Origin: Anoxybacillus tengchongensis
Lineage (GTDB): Bacteria > Bacillota > Bacilli > Bacillales > Anoxybacillaceae
NCBI RefSeq assembly: GCF_014201585.1
Contig: NZ_JACHES010000008.1
Location: 1-64,000 of the forward strand
DNA length: 64,000 nucleotides
Direction of reading: 5' to 3'
Within the stretch, counting starts at the first letter, position 1; the number at the start of each line of letters is the position of its first letter. Position numbers and translations under genes: made by a program. This document shows, piece by piece, positions 47,723-56,249 of this stretch. Under the pieces are notes generated by a model. The model ran no database searches. It was not told the origin of the DNA and saw only the letters and a list, made by a program, of their open reading frames with translations.

Positions 47723-49414
47723 ATGGAATTTGTAGCGATTAGTGCGCTCCTCGTCATCGGAGGACTAACATATACATATGTGTACCGAAAACGTTTATAT
47801 AAACAAATCGATCAATTAGAACAATGGAAAATTTCTTTAATGAATCGCCCTGTACCCGAGGAGCTGTCAAAAATTAAATCGTTAAATATGATGGGGGAAA
47901 CAGAGCAGCTGTTTGAAAAATGGCGAAATGAATGGGACGATATTGTTGCCGTGCAACTGCCGAACATAGAAGAAAAGTTGTTTGATATTGAAGAAGCGGT
48001 TGTCAAATATCGGTTTATGAAAGCGAAAGAGGCTTTACATCAGACGGAGCAACAGCTAAAAGATATTGAAGGAAATATTCAACGCATTTTGTTAGAGTTA
48101 CAAGAATTAGTCGGAAGTGAAGAAAAAAATCGCGAGGAAATTGAGCAATTCAAAGAGAAATATCGTCAAGTCAAAAAAGCGATGCTTACCCAGCGCCATA
48201 CATTTGGTCGCACAGAAGCTGCACTTGAAGCGCGACTAAATGCCCTTCATCAACAATTTCAAACATTTGAACAGTTAACAACAGAAGGGAATTATTTAGC
48301 GGCTCGTGAAATCGTATTACTCATTCAAAACGAACTAAGTGAATTAAATCGTTTTATTGAACACATTCCGCTTTTGTTAAGCGATGCGCAAGTTGAAATT
48401 CCAGCACAATTAGACAATATTATTGAGGGATATCGCGAGTTGGTGGAAAAGGGATATGTACTTGACCATCTTCCGGTAGAAAAAGAAGTGGAAGCCATCC
48501 GCGGAAAAGTATTCGAAGTGCTTACGTTGTTAGAAGCACTTGCTGTGGCAGAAGCAGAAAAACTGCTTCGTGAAGCTCAAGAAGATGTGGATACGCTGTA
48601 CGATTTATTAGAAAAAGAAGTGCATGCAGAACGTTTTGTTCATGAGGAAACAGAAAAAATTGAGCAAACGCTCTATGAGTTAGAAGAAGAAACAAAAGAA
48701 ACGCGTGATGAAACATTGTTTGTACAACAAAGCTACCATTTATCGCAAAACGACCTGGATAAATATCGTCAAATTGAAAAGCAAGTGCAACAGTTAACGA
48801 AACGATTTATGTTAATTCAAACGAAAATGATGGAAGAGCGTTTAGCTTATTCGCTTATTCGTGAAGAGTTAGAGGAAATTTTAGCACAAATTGCTGCGGT
48901 GAAGGAAAAACATGTTCAATTCCGCGAACATTTATACGCATTGCGTAAAGATGAGTTGGCGGCACGTGAGAAGTTAACAGAAATGAAAAAACAATTGTCA
49001 GAAGCGATGCGACTGGTGAAAAAAAGCAAGCTTCCTGGCTTGCCAGAATCTTATATGCTACAAGTCAGTGAGGCGCGAGAAAGTTTGACGCGCGTATCGC
49101 TTACGTTAGATGGAAAGCCGTTAAATATGGAAGCTGTTCATCAAGCGTTGGATGAGGCGATTGTTTTTGTAGAAAATGTATGTGATCAAACGAAAGAAAT
49201 GATTGAACAAGCCCAATTAGCAGAAAGAGTCATTCAATACGGCAACCGCTATCGCCGGCGTTTCCATGCAGTAAATGCGGGACTAGAAGAAGCGGAACAG
49301 CTATTTCGACGATACGAATACGAACTAGCTTTACAAAAAGCTATTGCTGCGGTAGAGCAAGTGGAAGAAGGAGCATTTGAACGCATTCGTGAGTGGCTAA
49401 AAGAAAACGAGTGA
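47723..49414 (+). CDS. ezrA: Septation ring formation regulator EzrA
   Basis: 563 residues. One N-terminal membrane helix (EFVAISALLVIGGLTYTYVY) is followed by a long spectrin-like coiled-coil cytoplasmic domain (about residues 30-560) rich in Glu, Leu, Gln. EzrA binds FtsZ and restrains Z-ring assembly away from midcell, and also links to PBP1. ATG 47723 follows AAGGAGG. Position between hisJ/ytsP and nifZ-thiI matches B. subtilis. Confidence 0.95.
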   Translation: MEFVAISALLVIGGLTYTYVYRKRLYKQIDQLEQWKISLMNRPVPEELSKIKSLNMMGETEQLFEKWRNEWDDIVAVQLPNIEEKLFDIEEAVVKYRFMKAKEALHQTEQQLKDIEGNIQRILLELQELVGSEEKNREEIEQFKEKYRQVKKAMLTQRHTFGRTEAALEARLNALHQQFQTFEQLTTEGNYLAAREIVLLIQNELSELNRFIEHIPLLLSDAQVEIPAQLDNIIEGYRELVEKGYVLDHLPVEKEVEAIRGKVFEVLTLLEALAVAEAEKLLREAQEDVDTLYDLLEKEVHAERFVHEETEKIEQTLYELEEETKETRDETLFVQQSYHLSQNDLDKYRQIEKQVQQLTKRFMLIQTKMMEERLAYSLIREELEEILAQIAAVKEKHVQFREHLYALRKDELAAREKLTEMKKQLSEAMRLVKKSKLPGLPESYMLQVSEARESLTRVSLTLDGKPLNMEAVHQALDEAIVFVENVCDQTKEMIEQAQLAERVIQYGNRYRRRFHAVNAGLEEAEQLFRRYEYELALQKAIAAVEQVEEGAFERIREWLKENE

Positions 49415-49437
49415 AGGCATTTCCTTCACTCGTTTTT
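49407..49437. terminator. Bidirectional terminator, ezrA / brnQ
   Basis: ACGAGTGAAGG / CCTTCACTCGT with a five-base loop, followed by TTTT. It includes the ezrA stop codon. Confidence 0.9.
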
Positions 49438-50764
49438 AACTTGCTTTTTTTTCGGTACGTGCAACATGATTTGTTTTGTTAAATAATAAACCAATCACCC
49501 CACCGATAAGCGCTGGTGTGAGCCATCCGATTCCTTGTTCAAAGAGCGGTAATGTTTTTTCATATACATGTAAAGCCGCTGATACGTCAAATCCTGCTGT
49601 TTTTAATCCATCCACGATGCTAACAAGGGATGTGCCAACCATCGCTCCGATATAAACGGTTTGTTTGCCGCCAAAATAGTCATGTAAAAAGGATAAAACG
49701 ACAAGGGTAATGGCCAGCGGATAAATGATAATAAGAACAGGAATCGATAATGAAATGAGCTTTGTTAAACCGACATTTGCAATTACCGCACTGAAGCCAC
49801 TCATCACGATGACAAGTGTTCGATAAGAAAGTTTTGGCGAAATTTTCGAAAAATAACTTGCGCATGATGATAATAAACCGACAGACGTTGTTAAACATGC
49901 TAGCATAATAATGATCGATAAAATGACTGTACCGGCTTGTCCGAATAAATAAGTGGCGGCTTGACTAATAATTTCTCCGCCGTTATTGCGGTAGCCGATC
50001 GCCTGTACACTCGATGCGCCAATGAAAGCGAGCGATAAATAAACGAGCGTCAGTCCGGAAGCAGCAATAAAACCAGCCTGAATACAAAGTTTAGTTAGTT
50101 GTTTTGTATGTGTAATTCCTTTTTGTTGAATCGCTTGAATGACGATAATACCAAAAACAAGTGCCGCAATGGCATCCATCGTTAAATATCCGTCAATAAA
50201 TCCTTTAAATAGTGGAGCGTGTGCATAGGTATCCGTTGGTTTTTGGATTGTGCCCATAGGGGTCCATATACTTTTAATAAAAAATAACGTAAGACCGATA
50301 AGTAAAAATGGTGTTAACAATTTTCCGATTCGATCAACTAATTTCGATGGGTTTAATGCTAACCAAAGCGATATGCCAAAATAAACAACAGTATATACCG
50401 CTAACATCGTCGACCGATCAGTTGTTTCAGGTAAAAACGGTGTCACCCCAATTTCAAACGATACCGTACCTGTCCGCGGAATTCCAAAAAATGGACCGAT
50501 CGCTAAATACATGACAGCTGTGAAAATGACACCAAATACAGGATGAACCCGGCTAGCTAATTGTTGCAAATCGCTTCCTGTTCTTGCGATGGCGCTGACC
50601 GCTAATACAGGTAATCCAACGCCGGTTATTAAAAAGCCTGCAATCGCAACCCATACGTTTTCCCCTGCCGCCTGTCCGAGAGCAGGAGGAAAAATCATAT
50701 TACCAGCACCAAAAAATAAAGCAAATAACATAAAACCAACAGCGATTAAATCTTTTTTCGACAT
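49436..50764 (-). CDS. brnQ: Branched-chain amino acid permease BrnQ
   Basis: 442 residues with about 12 membrane helices. The family start is KKDLIAVGFMLFALFFGAGN followed by MIFPPALGQ, both typical of LIVCS-type sodium-coupled carriers. It imports leucine, isoleucine and valine. ATG 50764 follows CAAAGGAGGATC; the open frame upstream (28 codons) has no ribosome binding site. It diverges from nifZ. The Liv-like ABC cluster at 55 kb is a separate system and likely not redundant with it. Confidence 0.94.
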   Translation of the reverse strand: MSKKDLIAVGFMLFALFFGAGNMIFPPALGQAAGENVWVAIAGFLITGVGLPVLAVSAIARTGSDLQQLASRVHPVFGVIFTAVMYLAIGPFFGIPRTGTVSFEIGVTPFLPETTDRSTMLAVYTVVYFGISLWLALNPSKLVDRIGKLLTPFLLIGLTLFFIKSIWTPMGTIQKPTDTYAHAPLFKGFIDGYLTMDAIAALVFGIIVIQAIQQKGITHTKQLTKLCIQAGFIAASGLTLVYLSLAFIGASSVQAIGYRNNGGEIISQAATYLFGQAGTVILSIIIMLACLTTSVGLLSSCASYFSKISPKLSYRTLVIVMSGFSAVIANVGLTKLISLSIPVLIIIYPLAITLVVLSFLHDYFGGKQTVYIGAMVGTSLVSIVDGLKTAGFDVSAALHVYEKTLPLFEQGIGWLTPALIGGVIGLLFNKTNHVARTEKKAS

Positions 50765-50941
50765 GCTGATCCTCCTTTGTTGTCTCCGTACCAGCCTATA
50801 TACTACCATAGAAAATAAAAATTTTGTCGTTTTTATCAAAAGTTTCAATCTTTAAAATATTCTTTGATTATTCCTTTTTTGAATAAAGATGTGATAATAT
50901 AAGAAGGCTGTTTGTATACGAACGTAATGGAGGCAAGGGCG

Positions 50942-52093
50942 ATGATGTATTTAGATAATAGCGCCACAACAAAACCGTTTCCAGAAGTACTACAATCTTT
51001 CATAAAAGTAGCGACCGATTATTTCGGAAATCCGTCTTCACTACATGGATTAGGCATGCAGGCAGAGCGATTGCTTACGCAAGCAAGAGAGCAAATTGCA
51101 CGTTTGCTCGAGGTGAAACCGTCAGAAGTGATTTTTACATCTGGAGGGACAGAAGGAAACAATTTGGCCATTAAAGGTGTGGCTTGGCAACATCAACAAC
51201 GCGGTCGCCACATCATTACAACAGCGATTGAACATCCGTCTGTCATTGAAGCATGCAAACAGCTTGAACAATTCGGCTTTCAAGTTACATATGTGCCTGT
51301 TGACGAACGTGGTATCGTGTCGGTAGCACATATTGAACAAGCGTTGCGTGATGATACGATTCTTGTTTCGGTTATGCACGTAAATAACGAAGTAGGTTCT
51401 ATTCAACCAATTGAACAGATTGGTGCGATGTTAAAAAAATATCCAAAAGTGTTGTTTCATGTTGATGGGGTACAAGGTGCGGCGAAACTGCCGCTTCATT
51501 TAAAACGTGCAAATGTGGATTTATACACGATGTCAGCTCATAAATTTCATGGGCTAAAAGGAGCAGGAGTTTTATACGTTCGCGAAGGCGTGCGTCTTTC
51601 GCCCCTTTTGTCAGGGGGAGCACAAGAAATGCAATTGCGTTCGGGAACTGAAAATGTTGCTGCCATTGTTGCGATGGCGAAAGCGTTACGATTATCCATT
51701 GAAAAGTATCGCGAATCATATGCTCGACTCGTGGAAATAAAACGAGCGATCATCGGACGTTTACAAACGATTGAAGGCATTTCTGTCCACACGCCGTTAG
51801 AGCAATCTGCTCCACACATTATTCATTTTTCTTTAGAAGGAATAAAATCAGAGACGTTTGTTCACGAACTGGAAAAACAACATATGTATGTATCAACGAC
51901 ATCAGCTTGTTCGTCTCGTAAAAAAGCGCCAAGTAAAACATTGTTAGCAATGGGAATTGAAAAAACACGGGCAGAGCGTTCGATTCGTATAAGCTTATCG
52001 TATGAACAACAAATCGAGCATGTTCCAATTATTGTTGAAGCCATTGAGAAAGCATATGAACGATTAAAAATAGTAGCGAGGGGAACGAAATGA
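50942..52093 (+). CDS. nifZ: Cysteine desulfurase NifZ/IscS-type
   Basis: A 383-residue PLP enzyme that takes sulfur from cysteine as a persulfide. The PLP-lysine is in MSAHKFHGLKGAG, the N-terminal YLDNSATTKP is the family start, and the active cysteine is in STTSACSSRKK. In B. subtilis NifZ delivers sulfur to ThiI for 4-thiouridine in tRNA; the next gene is thiI with a four-base overlap, which supports the same role. ATG 50942 follows GGAGG by eight bases. Confidence 0.93.
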   Translation: MMYLDNSATTKPFPEVLQSFIKVATDYFGNPSSLHGLGMQAERLLTQAREQIARLLEVKPSEVIFTSGGTEGNNLAIKGVAWQHQQRGRHIITTAIEHPSVIEACKQLEQFGFQVTYVPVDERGIVSVAHIEQALRDDTILVSVMHVNNEVGSIQPIEQIGAMLKKYPKVLFHVDGVQGAAKLPLHLKRANVDLYTMSAHKFHGLKGAGVLYVREGVRLSPLLSGGAQEMQLRSGTENVAAIVAMAKALRLSIEKYRESYARLVEIKRAIIGRLQTIEGISVHTPLEQSAPHIIHFSLEGIKSETFVHELEKQHMYVSTTSACSSRKKAPSKTLLAMGIEKTRAERSIRISLSYEQQIEHVPIIVEAIEKAYERLKIVARGTK

Positions 52094-53283
52094 CGTACGA
52101 CCATATTGTAATTCGTTACGGTGAAATGTCGACAAAAGGAAAAAACCGTTTGCAATTTGTGAGATGTTTAAAAAGAAATATAGCAAAAAAACTACAACAT
52201 TTCCCTGATATTCAAATTGAAGCATTGCGTGATCGGATGTATATTCGCCTACATCATACACCACCGCAACCTGTTATCGAAAAATTACAAGAAGTGTTCG
52301 GTATTCAATCGTTAAGTTTAGCGTTAAAAACGGAGAGTGACTTACAAAAGATAAAAGAAGCGACACTATTTTTTTTGAAACAATTCCCATATGAAGGGAA
52401 AACGTTTAAAATATCGGCTAGAAGAGCGGATAAACAATTTCCGGTCACAACAAATGAATTAAACTATGAGCTCGGTAGTTATGTGCTGAAAAACACAACA
52501 GGCTTAAAAGTTGATGTTCACCGTCCGGATATTGACATTCGTGTTGAAGTGCGGAAAGAAGGAACATACATTACTGCATACGATGTACCAGGAGCAGGTG
52601 GCTTACCTGTTGGAACAAGCGGAAAAGCGATGCTTATGCTTTCCGGGGGAATTGATAGTCCAGTAGCAGGATATTTGGCGATGAAACGCGGATTGCAAAT
52701 TGAAGCCGTTCACTTCTTTAGCCCGCCGTTTACAAGTGAGCGAGCCAAACAAAAAGTAATTGATTTAGCCCAACGTTTGACGGAATTTGGCGGGACGATC
52801 CGTCTTCATATCGTGCCGTTTACCGAGTTACAACAAGCCATTTATAAGCAAGTACCTGAAAATTATTCGCTTATTTCAACGCGTCGCGCGATGTTGCGCA
52901 TTACAGATGAAATTCGCAAAAAAGAAAACGGACTGGCGATTGTAACTGGAGAAAGTTTAGGACAAGTTGCTAGTCAAACACTTGAAAGTATGGTCGCTGT
53001 CAACGATGTAACAACGACGCCTGTTCTTCGCCCGCTCATCTCGATGGATAAAACGGAGATTATCGCGATTGCTGAACGAATTGGTACACATCATATTTCC
53101 ATTCGTCCATATGAAGATTGTTGTACAATTTTTACGCCAAAAGCACCAAAAACGAAGCCGAAAAAAGAAAAAATTATCCAATATGAAAAGTTTTTACCTT
53201 TAGACGAAATGATTGCAGAAACCGTGGCGCGCGTTGAAACGATCACGTTAAAACCAAATGAGCCATTGGACGAGCTCTTTTAA
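52090..53283 (+). CDS. thiI: tRNA 4-thiouridine synthase ThiI
   Basis: 397 residues. N-terminal ferredoxin-like and THUMP domains (up to about residue 165) bind tRNA; the PP-loop ATP site is LMLSGGIDSPVAGY, and GQVASQTLESM completes the adenylation domain. It adenylates U8 of tRNA and accepts sulfur from NifZ. There is no C-terminal rhodanese domain, as is normal in bacilli, so the sulfur goes directly from the desulfurase. Confidence 0.95.
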   Translation: MTYDHIVIRYGEMSTKGKNRLQFVRCLKRNIAKKLQHFPDIQIEALRDRMYIRLHHTPPQPVIEKLQEVFGIQSLSLALKTESDLQKIKEATLFFLKQFPYEGKTFKISARRADKQFPVTTNELNYELGSYVLKNTTGLKVDVHRPDIDIRVEVRKEGTYITAYDVPGAGGLPVGTSGKAMLMLSGGIDSPVAGYLAMKRGLQIEAVHFFSPPFTSERAKQKVIDLAQRLTEFGGTIRLHIVPFTELQQAIYKQVPENYSLISTRRAMLRITDEIRKKENGLAIVTGESLGQVASQTLESMVAVNDVTTTPVLRPLISMDKTEIIAIAERIGTHHISIRPYEDCCTIFTPKAPKTKPKKEKIIQYEKFLPLDEMIAETVARVETITLKPNEPLDELF

Positions 53284-53342
53284 CGATGTGTATGAAGTCC
53301 ATTTGTTTTGCACAACCTATAGGTACAAGGGGGTGAAAACGA

Positions 53343-53534
53343 ATGGCAAATCGAAATCGATTGCTCGTCCCTGGTGTACAACAAGCGATTGATCAAATGA
53401 AATATGAAATCGCTCAAGAGTTTGGCGTGCAGTTAGGTCCCGATACAACTGCACGAGCAAACGGCTCTGTTGGAGGCGAGATGACGAAACGTCTTGTGAA
53501 AATGGCAGAGCAACAATTGGGTAGTCAAAAATAA
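53343..53534 (+). CDS. Alpha/beta-type small acid-soluble spore protein
   Basis: A 63-residue SASP that coats spore DNA and protects it from UV. The conserved GPR protease site appears as [10 protein letters not shown] (cleavage expected between Glu and Ile), followed by [20 protein letters not shown], the DNA-binding signature. ATG 53343 follows AAGGGGGTG. It should be made in the forespore under SigG; a GTATG at about 53289 could be part of a SigG -35, but the -10 is not convincing. It corresponds to sspA by position in B. subtilis. Confidence 0.95.
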   Translation: MANRNRLLVPGVQQAIDQMKYEIAQEFGVQLGPDTTARANGSVGGEMTKRLVKMAEQQLGSQK

Positions 53535-53548
53535 ATGTTAGACGACAA

Positions 53549-53577
53549 AACTCGGTAGTTCGTTCTACCGAGTTTTT
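53549..53577 (+). terminator. SASP gene terminator
   Basis: AACTCGGTAG / CTACCGAGTT with a six-base loop and a T-run. Confidence 0.92.
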
Positions 53578-53602
53578 TATTTTTTAAAAATTTTTAGAAA
53601 AG

Positions 53603-53633
53603 TTATACAAAAACATTCGATTTTTTTGTATAA
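53603..53633. promoter_or_regulatory. Inverted repeat overlapping ytcI -10 region
   Basis: TTATACAAAAA (53603-53613) and TTTTTGTATAA (53623-53633) are a perfect 11-base inverted repeat with a nine-base spacer. The right arm contains most of a TATAAT at 53629-53634. TTTTTTGTATCATA follows at once as a partial direct repeat. It could be an operator for ytcI; no regulator is identified. Confidence 0.45.
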
Positions 53634-53667
53634 TTTTTTTGTATCATACGGTAAGGGGGAGAGGGAA

Positions 53668-55242
53668 ATGAATTTAATTGCACCAGAAAAGTACAATTTG
53701 ACAAGTGAATTTGAAAAATATGCGGACGATCCAAACCGAACGGCGTTGAAATGGGAGAATGAAGCGGGGGAAACAAAAGAGCTTACATATGCTGAGCTAA
53801 TGAAACAGGCGAATAAAATTGCAAACGTTTTCGTTAGCCGTGGGTTACAAAAAGGAGATAAAGTACTTGTGATGCTCCCGCGTCTGTTGGAAGCGTATGC
53901 GGTATATATTGGAGCGTTGAAAGCGGGACTTGTTATTATTCCTAGTTCTGAAATGTTGCGCACAAAAGATTTGCAATACCGAATTTCTCACGGGGAAGTG
54001 AAAGGGGTTGTTGCATATTTTCCGTATATTGAACAATTTATTCCTATTGAGGGAATGGAAAATATCGTAACATTTTCGATCGGCGGTTCGACTGAGCGCT
54101 GGCTCGATTTACACGAAGAAATGGCGAAGCAAAGCGACACATTTGTTGCTGTAGAGACGTCCCGAGAGGATATGGCATTTTTATCTTATACATCGGGAAC
54201 GACCGGCAATCCGAAAGGGGTTGTCCATACGCACGCTTGGGCATATGCGCATTTACGAACAGCAGCGAAAAATTGGCTTTGTATTGAAGAAGGCGATCTT
54301 GTTTGGGCAACAGCAAGCCCGGGGTGGCAAAAATGGGTGTGGAGTCCGTTTCTATCAACACTTGGCTCTGGGGCGACAGGGTTTGTATATTATGGTCGGT
54401 TTGAACCAGAGAAGTATTTACAGCTATTAGAAAAATACAATATTAATGTGCTTTGTTGTACACCGACAGAATATCGTCTTATGGCCAAAGTTCCAACAAT
54501 TTCCCAATATAAGTTGCCGCATTTGCATAGCGCTGTATCAGCAGGTGAACCATTAAACCGCGAAGTCATTGATACATTTGAGCGATATTTTGGCGTTCAA
54601 GTTCGCGATGGATATGGACAAACGGAAAACACGTTGCTTGTGGGAGTCATGAAAGGAATGAAAATTAAGCCAGGATCCATGGGGAAACCGACACCGGGCA
54701 ATCGCGTTGAGATTATTAATGAATTTGGTGAGCCTTGTGCAATTGGTGAAGTCGGAGATATTGCTGTACATGTCGAAACGCCAGCTTTATTTAAGTGTTA
54801 TTATAAAGACCCAGAACGAACAGCGATGCAGTTCAGAGGGGAATATTATATTACTGGTGATAAAGCGAAAAAAGATGAAGAGGGGTATTTTTGGTTTGAA
54901 GGCCGCGGTGATGATATTATTATTAGTTCAGGCTATACGATTGGCCCGTTTGAGGTAGAAGATGCGCTAGTAAAACATCCATTCGTGAAAGAGTGTGCGG
55001 TTGTCGCTAGTCCAGATGAAATTCGGGGACATGTTGTGAAAGCGTTTATTGTATTGCGTGAAGGAGTAGATAAAAATGATCCGAATTTAATTCCGCAACT
55101 TCAAGAGCATGTAAAGCAACTCACAGCGCCGTATAAATATCCGCGCAAAATTGAGTTTGTTGACGATTTACCAAAAACGACTTCGGGAAAAATTCGTCGT
55201 GTTGAATTGCGAGAGCGTGAAATGAAAGCTATGCAAAAATAA
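53668..55242 (+). CDS. ytcI: Acyl-CoA synthetase (AMP-forming), YtcI-like
   Basis: 524 residues of the ANL superfamily, medium-chain/acetyl-type. P-loop YTSGTTGNPKGV, adenine motif GYGQTENTLL, hinge GRGDDIIISSGYTIGPFEVE and the C-terminal PKTTSGKIRR with the catalytic lysine are all present. It activates a carboxylic acid to its CoA thioester; the chain length cannot be read. ATG 53668 follows TAAGGGGGAGAGG. The TSGK lysine site makes it a possible AcuA-type acetylation target, by analogy only. Confidence 0.88.
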   Translation: MNLIAPEKYNLTSEFEKYADDPNRTALKWENEAGETKELTYAELMKQANKIANVFVSRGLQKGDKVLVMLPRLLEAYAVYIGALKAGLVIIPSSEMLRTKDLQYRISHGEVKGVVAYFPYIEQFIPIEGMENIVTFSIGGSTERWLDLHEEMAKQSDTFVAVETSREDMAFLSYTSGTTGNPKGVVHTHAWAYAHLRTAAKNWLCIEEGDLVWATASPGWQKWVWSPFLSTLGSGATGFVYYGRFEPEKYLQLLEKYNINVLCCTPTEYRLMAKVPTISQYKLPHLHSAVSAGEPLNREVIDTFERYFGVQVRDGYGQTENTLLVGVMKGMKIKPGSMGKPTPGNRVEIINEFGEPCAIGEVGDIAVHVETPALFKCYYKDPERTAMQFRGEYYITGDKAKKDEEGYFWFEGRGDDIIISSGYTIGPFEVEDALVKHPFVKECAVVASPDEIRGHVVKAFIVLREGVDKNDPNLIPQLQEHVKQLTAPYKYPRKIEFVDDLPKTTSGKIRRVELREREMKAMQK

Positions 55243-55246
55243 CATG

Positions 55247-55273
55247 TTCCGCTCCGATTCATTCGGAGCGGAA
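55247..55273. other. Strong hairpin without a T-run after ytcI
   Basis: TTCCGCTCCGA (55247-55257) pairs perfectly with TCGGAGCGGAA (55263-55273). It is followed on the + strand by seven As, not Ts, so it is not a standard terminator for ytcI; it may stabilise the 3' end or work with a factor. Confidence 0.6.
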
Positions 55274-55280
55274 AAAAAGC

Positions 55281-55309
55281 TTGACGGACCAAAAAAAATT
55301 GTGTACCAT
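55281..55309 (+). promoter_or_regulatory. Candidate promoter of the Liv/acyl-ligase cluster
   Basis: TTGACG (55281-55286), exactly 17 bases, TACCAT (55304-55309). It gives a leader of about 150 bases that contains the cre site, which would then act as a roadblock. Confidence 0.5.
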
Positions 55310-55358
55310 TCTTTTTAGAATTTTCTTAAAATTAAGAAATGTTTTTTATGAACTCTTT

Positions 55359-55372
55359 TGATAACGCTTACA
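55359..55372. promoter_or_regulatory. CcpA operator (cre), exact consensus match
   Basis: TGATAACGCTTACA fits TGWNANCGNTNWCA at all 14 positions and lies 95-108 bases before the first gene of the cluster. An imperfect mirror copy (AAGTGTTATCGAAA, 55422-55435) lies 50 bases downstream. This predicts repression of the cluster during growth on preferred sugars. Confidence 0.7.
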
Positions 55373-55466
55373 TTTTTGTTTTTTCGTTGTGTAAAGTCAT
55401 AAAGATATAAAAACGTCCATAAAGTGTTATCGAAAGAGAGAAATAGAGAAAAAAGGGGGGAAGAAA

Positions 55467-56237
55467 GTGGGCATATTAAACGTACAAAATGTATCTATTC
55501 GTTTCGGTGGTGTGTTAGCACTTGATGCTGTTTCTTTTGAAGTGAAAGAAGGAGAAATTTTTTCACTCATCGGTCCAAACGGAGCTGGAAAAACGAGTAT
55601 GTTGAATTGCATTAGCGGTTTGTACAAACCAACAGAAGGAGATATTTTCTTCAAAGGGGAACGCATTACGCATATTAAACCACATAAACGTGCTGCTTTA
55701 GGCATTGCGCGCGCGTTTCAAAACATCGAATTGTTTCCTCATTTATCCGTTTTGGACAATCTTATGCTCGGTAGACATGTGCGCATGAAAACAGGAGTGC
55801 TTGCAGGTGGATTTTACTGGGGGAAAGCGCAAAAAGAAGAAGTAGAGCATCGTTATAAAGTCGAGGAAGTAATCGATTTTTTAGAGCTCGAGCATGTACG
55901 CAATGTGCCGGTTGGAACGTTATCTTACGGTTTACAAAAGAGGGTAGAGGTCGGTCGGGCATTAGCGATGGAGCCAGACTTATTGTTGCTTGATGAACCA
56001 ATGGCTGGCATGAATAATGAAGAGAAAGAAGATATGGCACGCTATATTATTGATATTCATGAAGAAAAAAAGACAACGATCATTTTAATTGAACACGACA
56101 TGGGCGTTGTCATGGATTTATCTAATCACATTGCTGTATTAGATTTTGGTAAATTGATCGCGTACGGAACGCCAAAAGAAGTGCAAACAAATCCGCGCGT
56201 CATTGAAGCGTATTTAGGAGAAGAACATGCGGTGTAA
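55467..56237 (+). CDS. LivG-type ABC transporter ATPase
   Basis: 256 residues. Walker A is GPNGAGKTSM, the signature LSYGLQKRVEVGRAL, and Walker B LLLLDEPMAGM; the long insertion between Walker A and the signature and the family-typical start are those of the LivG class. It energises the two permeases encoded downstream together with the LivF-type ATPase. Start GTG 55467 follows AAAAGGGGGG. First gene of the cluster, behind a cre site; 12 bases separate it from the ligase gene. Confidence 0.9.
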   Translation: MGILNVQNVSIRFGGVLALDAVSFEVKEGEIFSLIGPNGAGKTSMLNCISGLYKPTEGDIFFKGERITHIKPHKRAALGIARAFQNIELFPHLSVLDNLMLGRHVRMKTGVLAGGFYWGKAQKEEVEHRYKVEEVIDFLELEHVRNVPVGTLSYGLQKRVEVGRALAMEPDLLLLDEPMAGMNNEEKEDMARYIIDIHEEKKTTIILIEHDMGVVMDLSNHIAVLDFGKLIAYGTPKEVQTNPRVIEAYLGEEHAV

Positions 56238-56249
56238 AGGGGGAGTTTT

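Noticed and set aside
53284-53342. SigG promoter for the spore SASP gene
   Set aside because: GTATG fits a -35, but no acceptable CATNNTA-like -10 is found at the correct spacing.
55247-55280. Intrinsic terminator of ytcI
   Set aside because: The stem is strong, but the following bases are As on the + strand and the opposite side lacks a T-run after the stem, so it was listed only as a hairpin.
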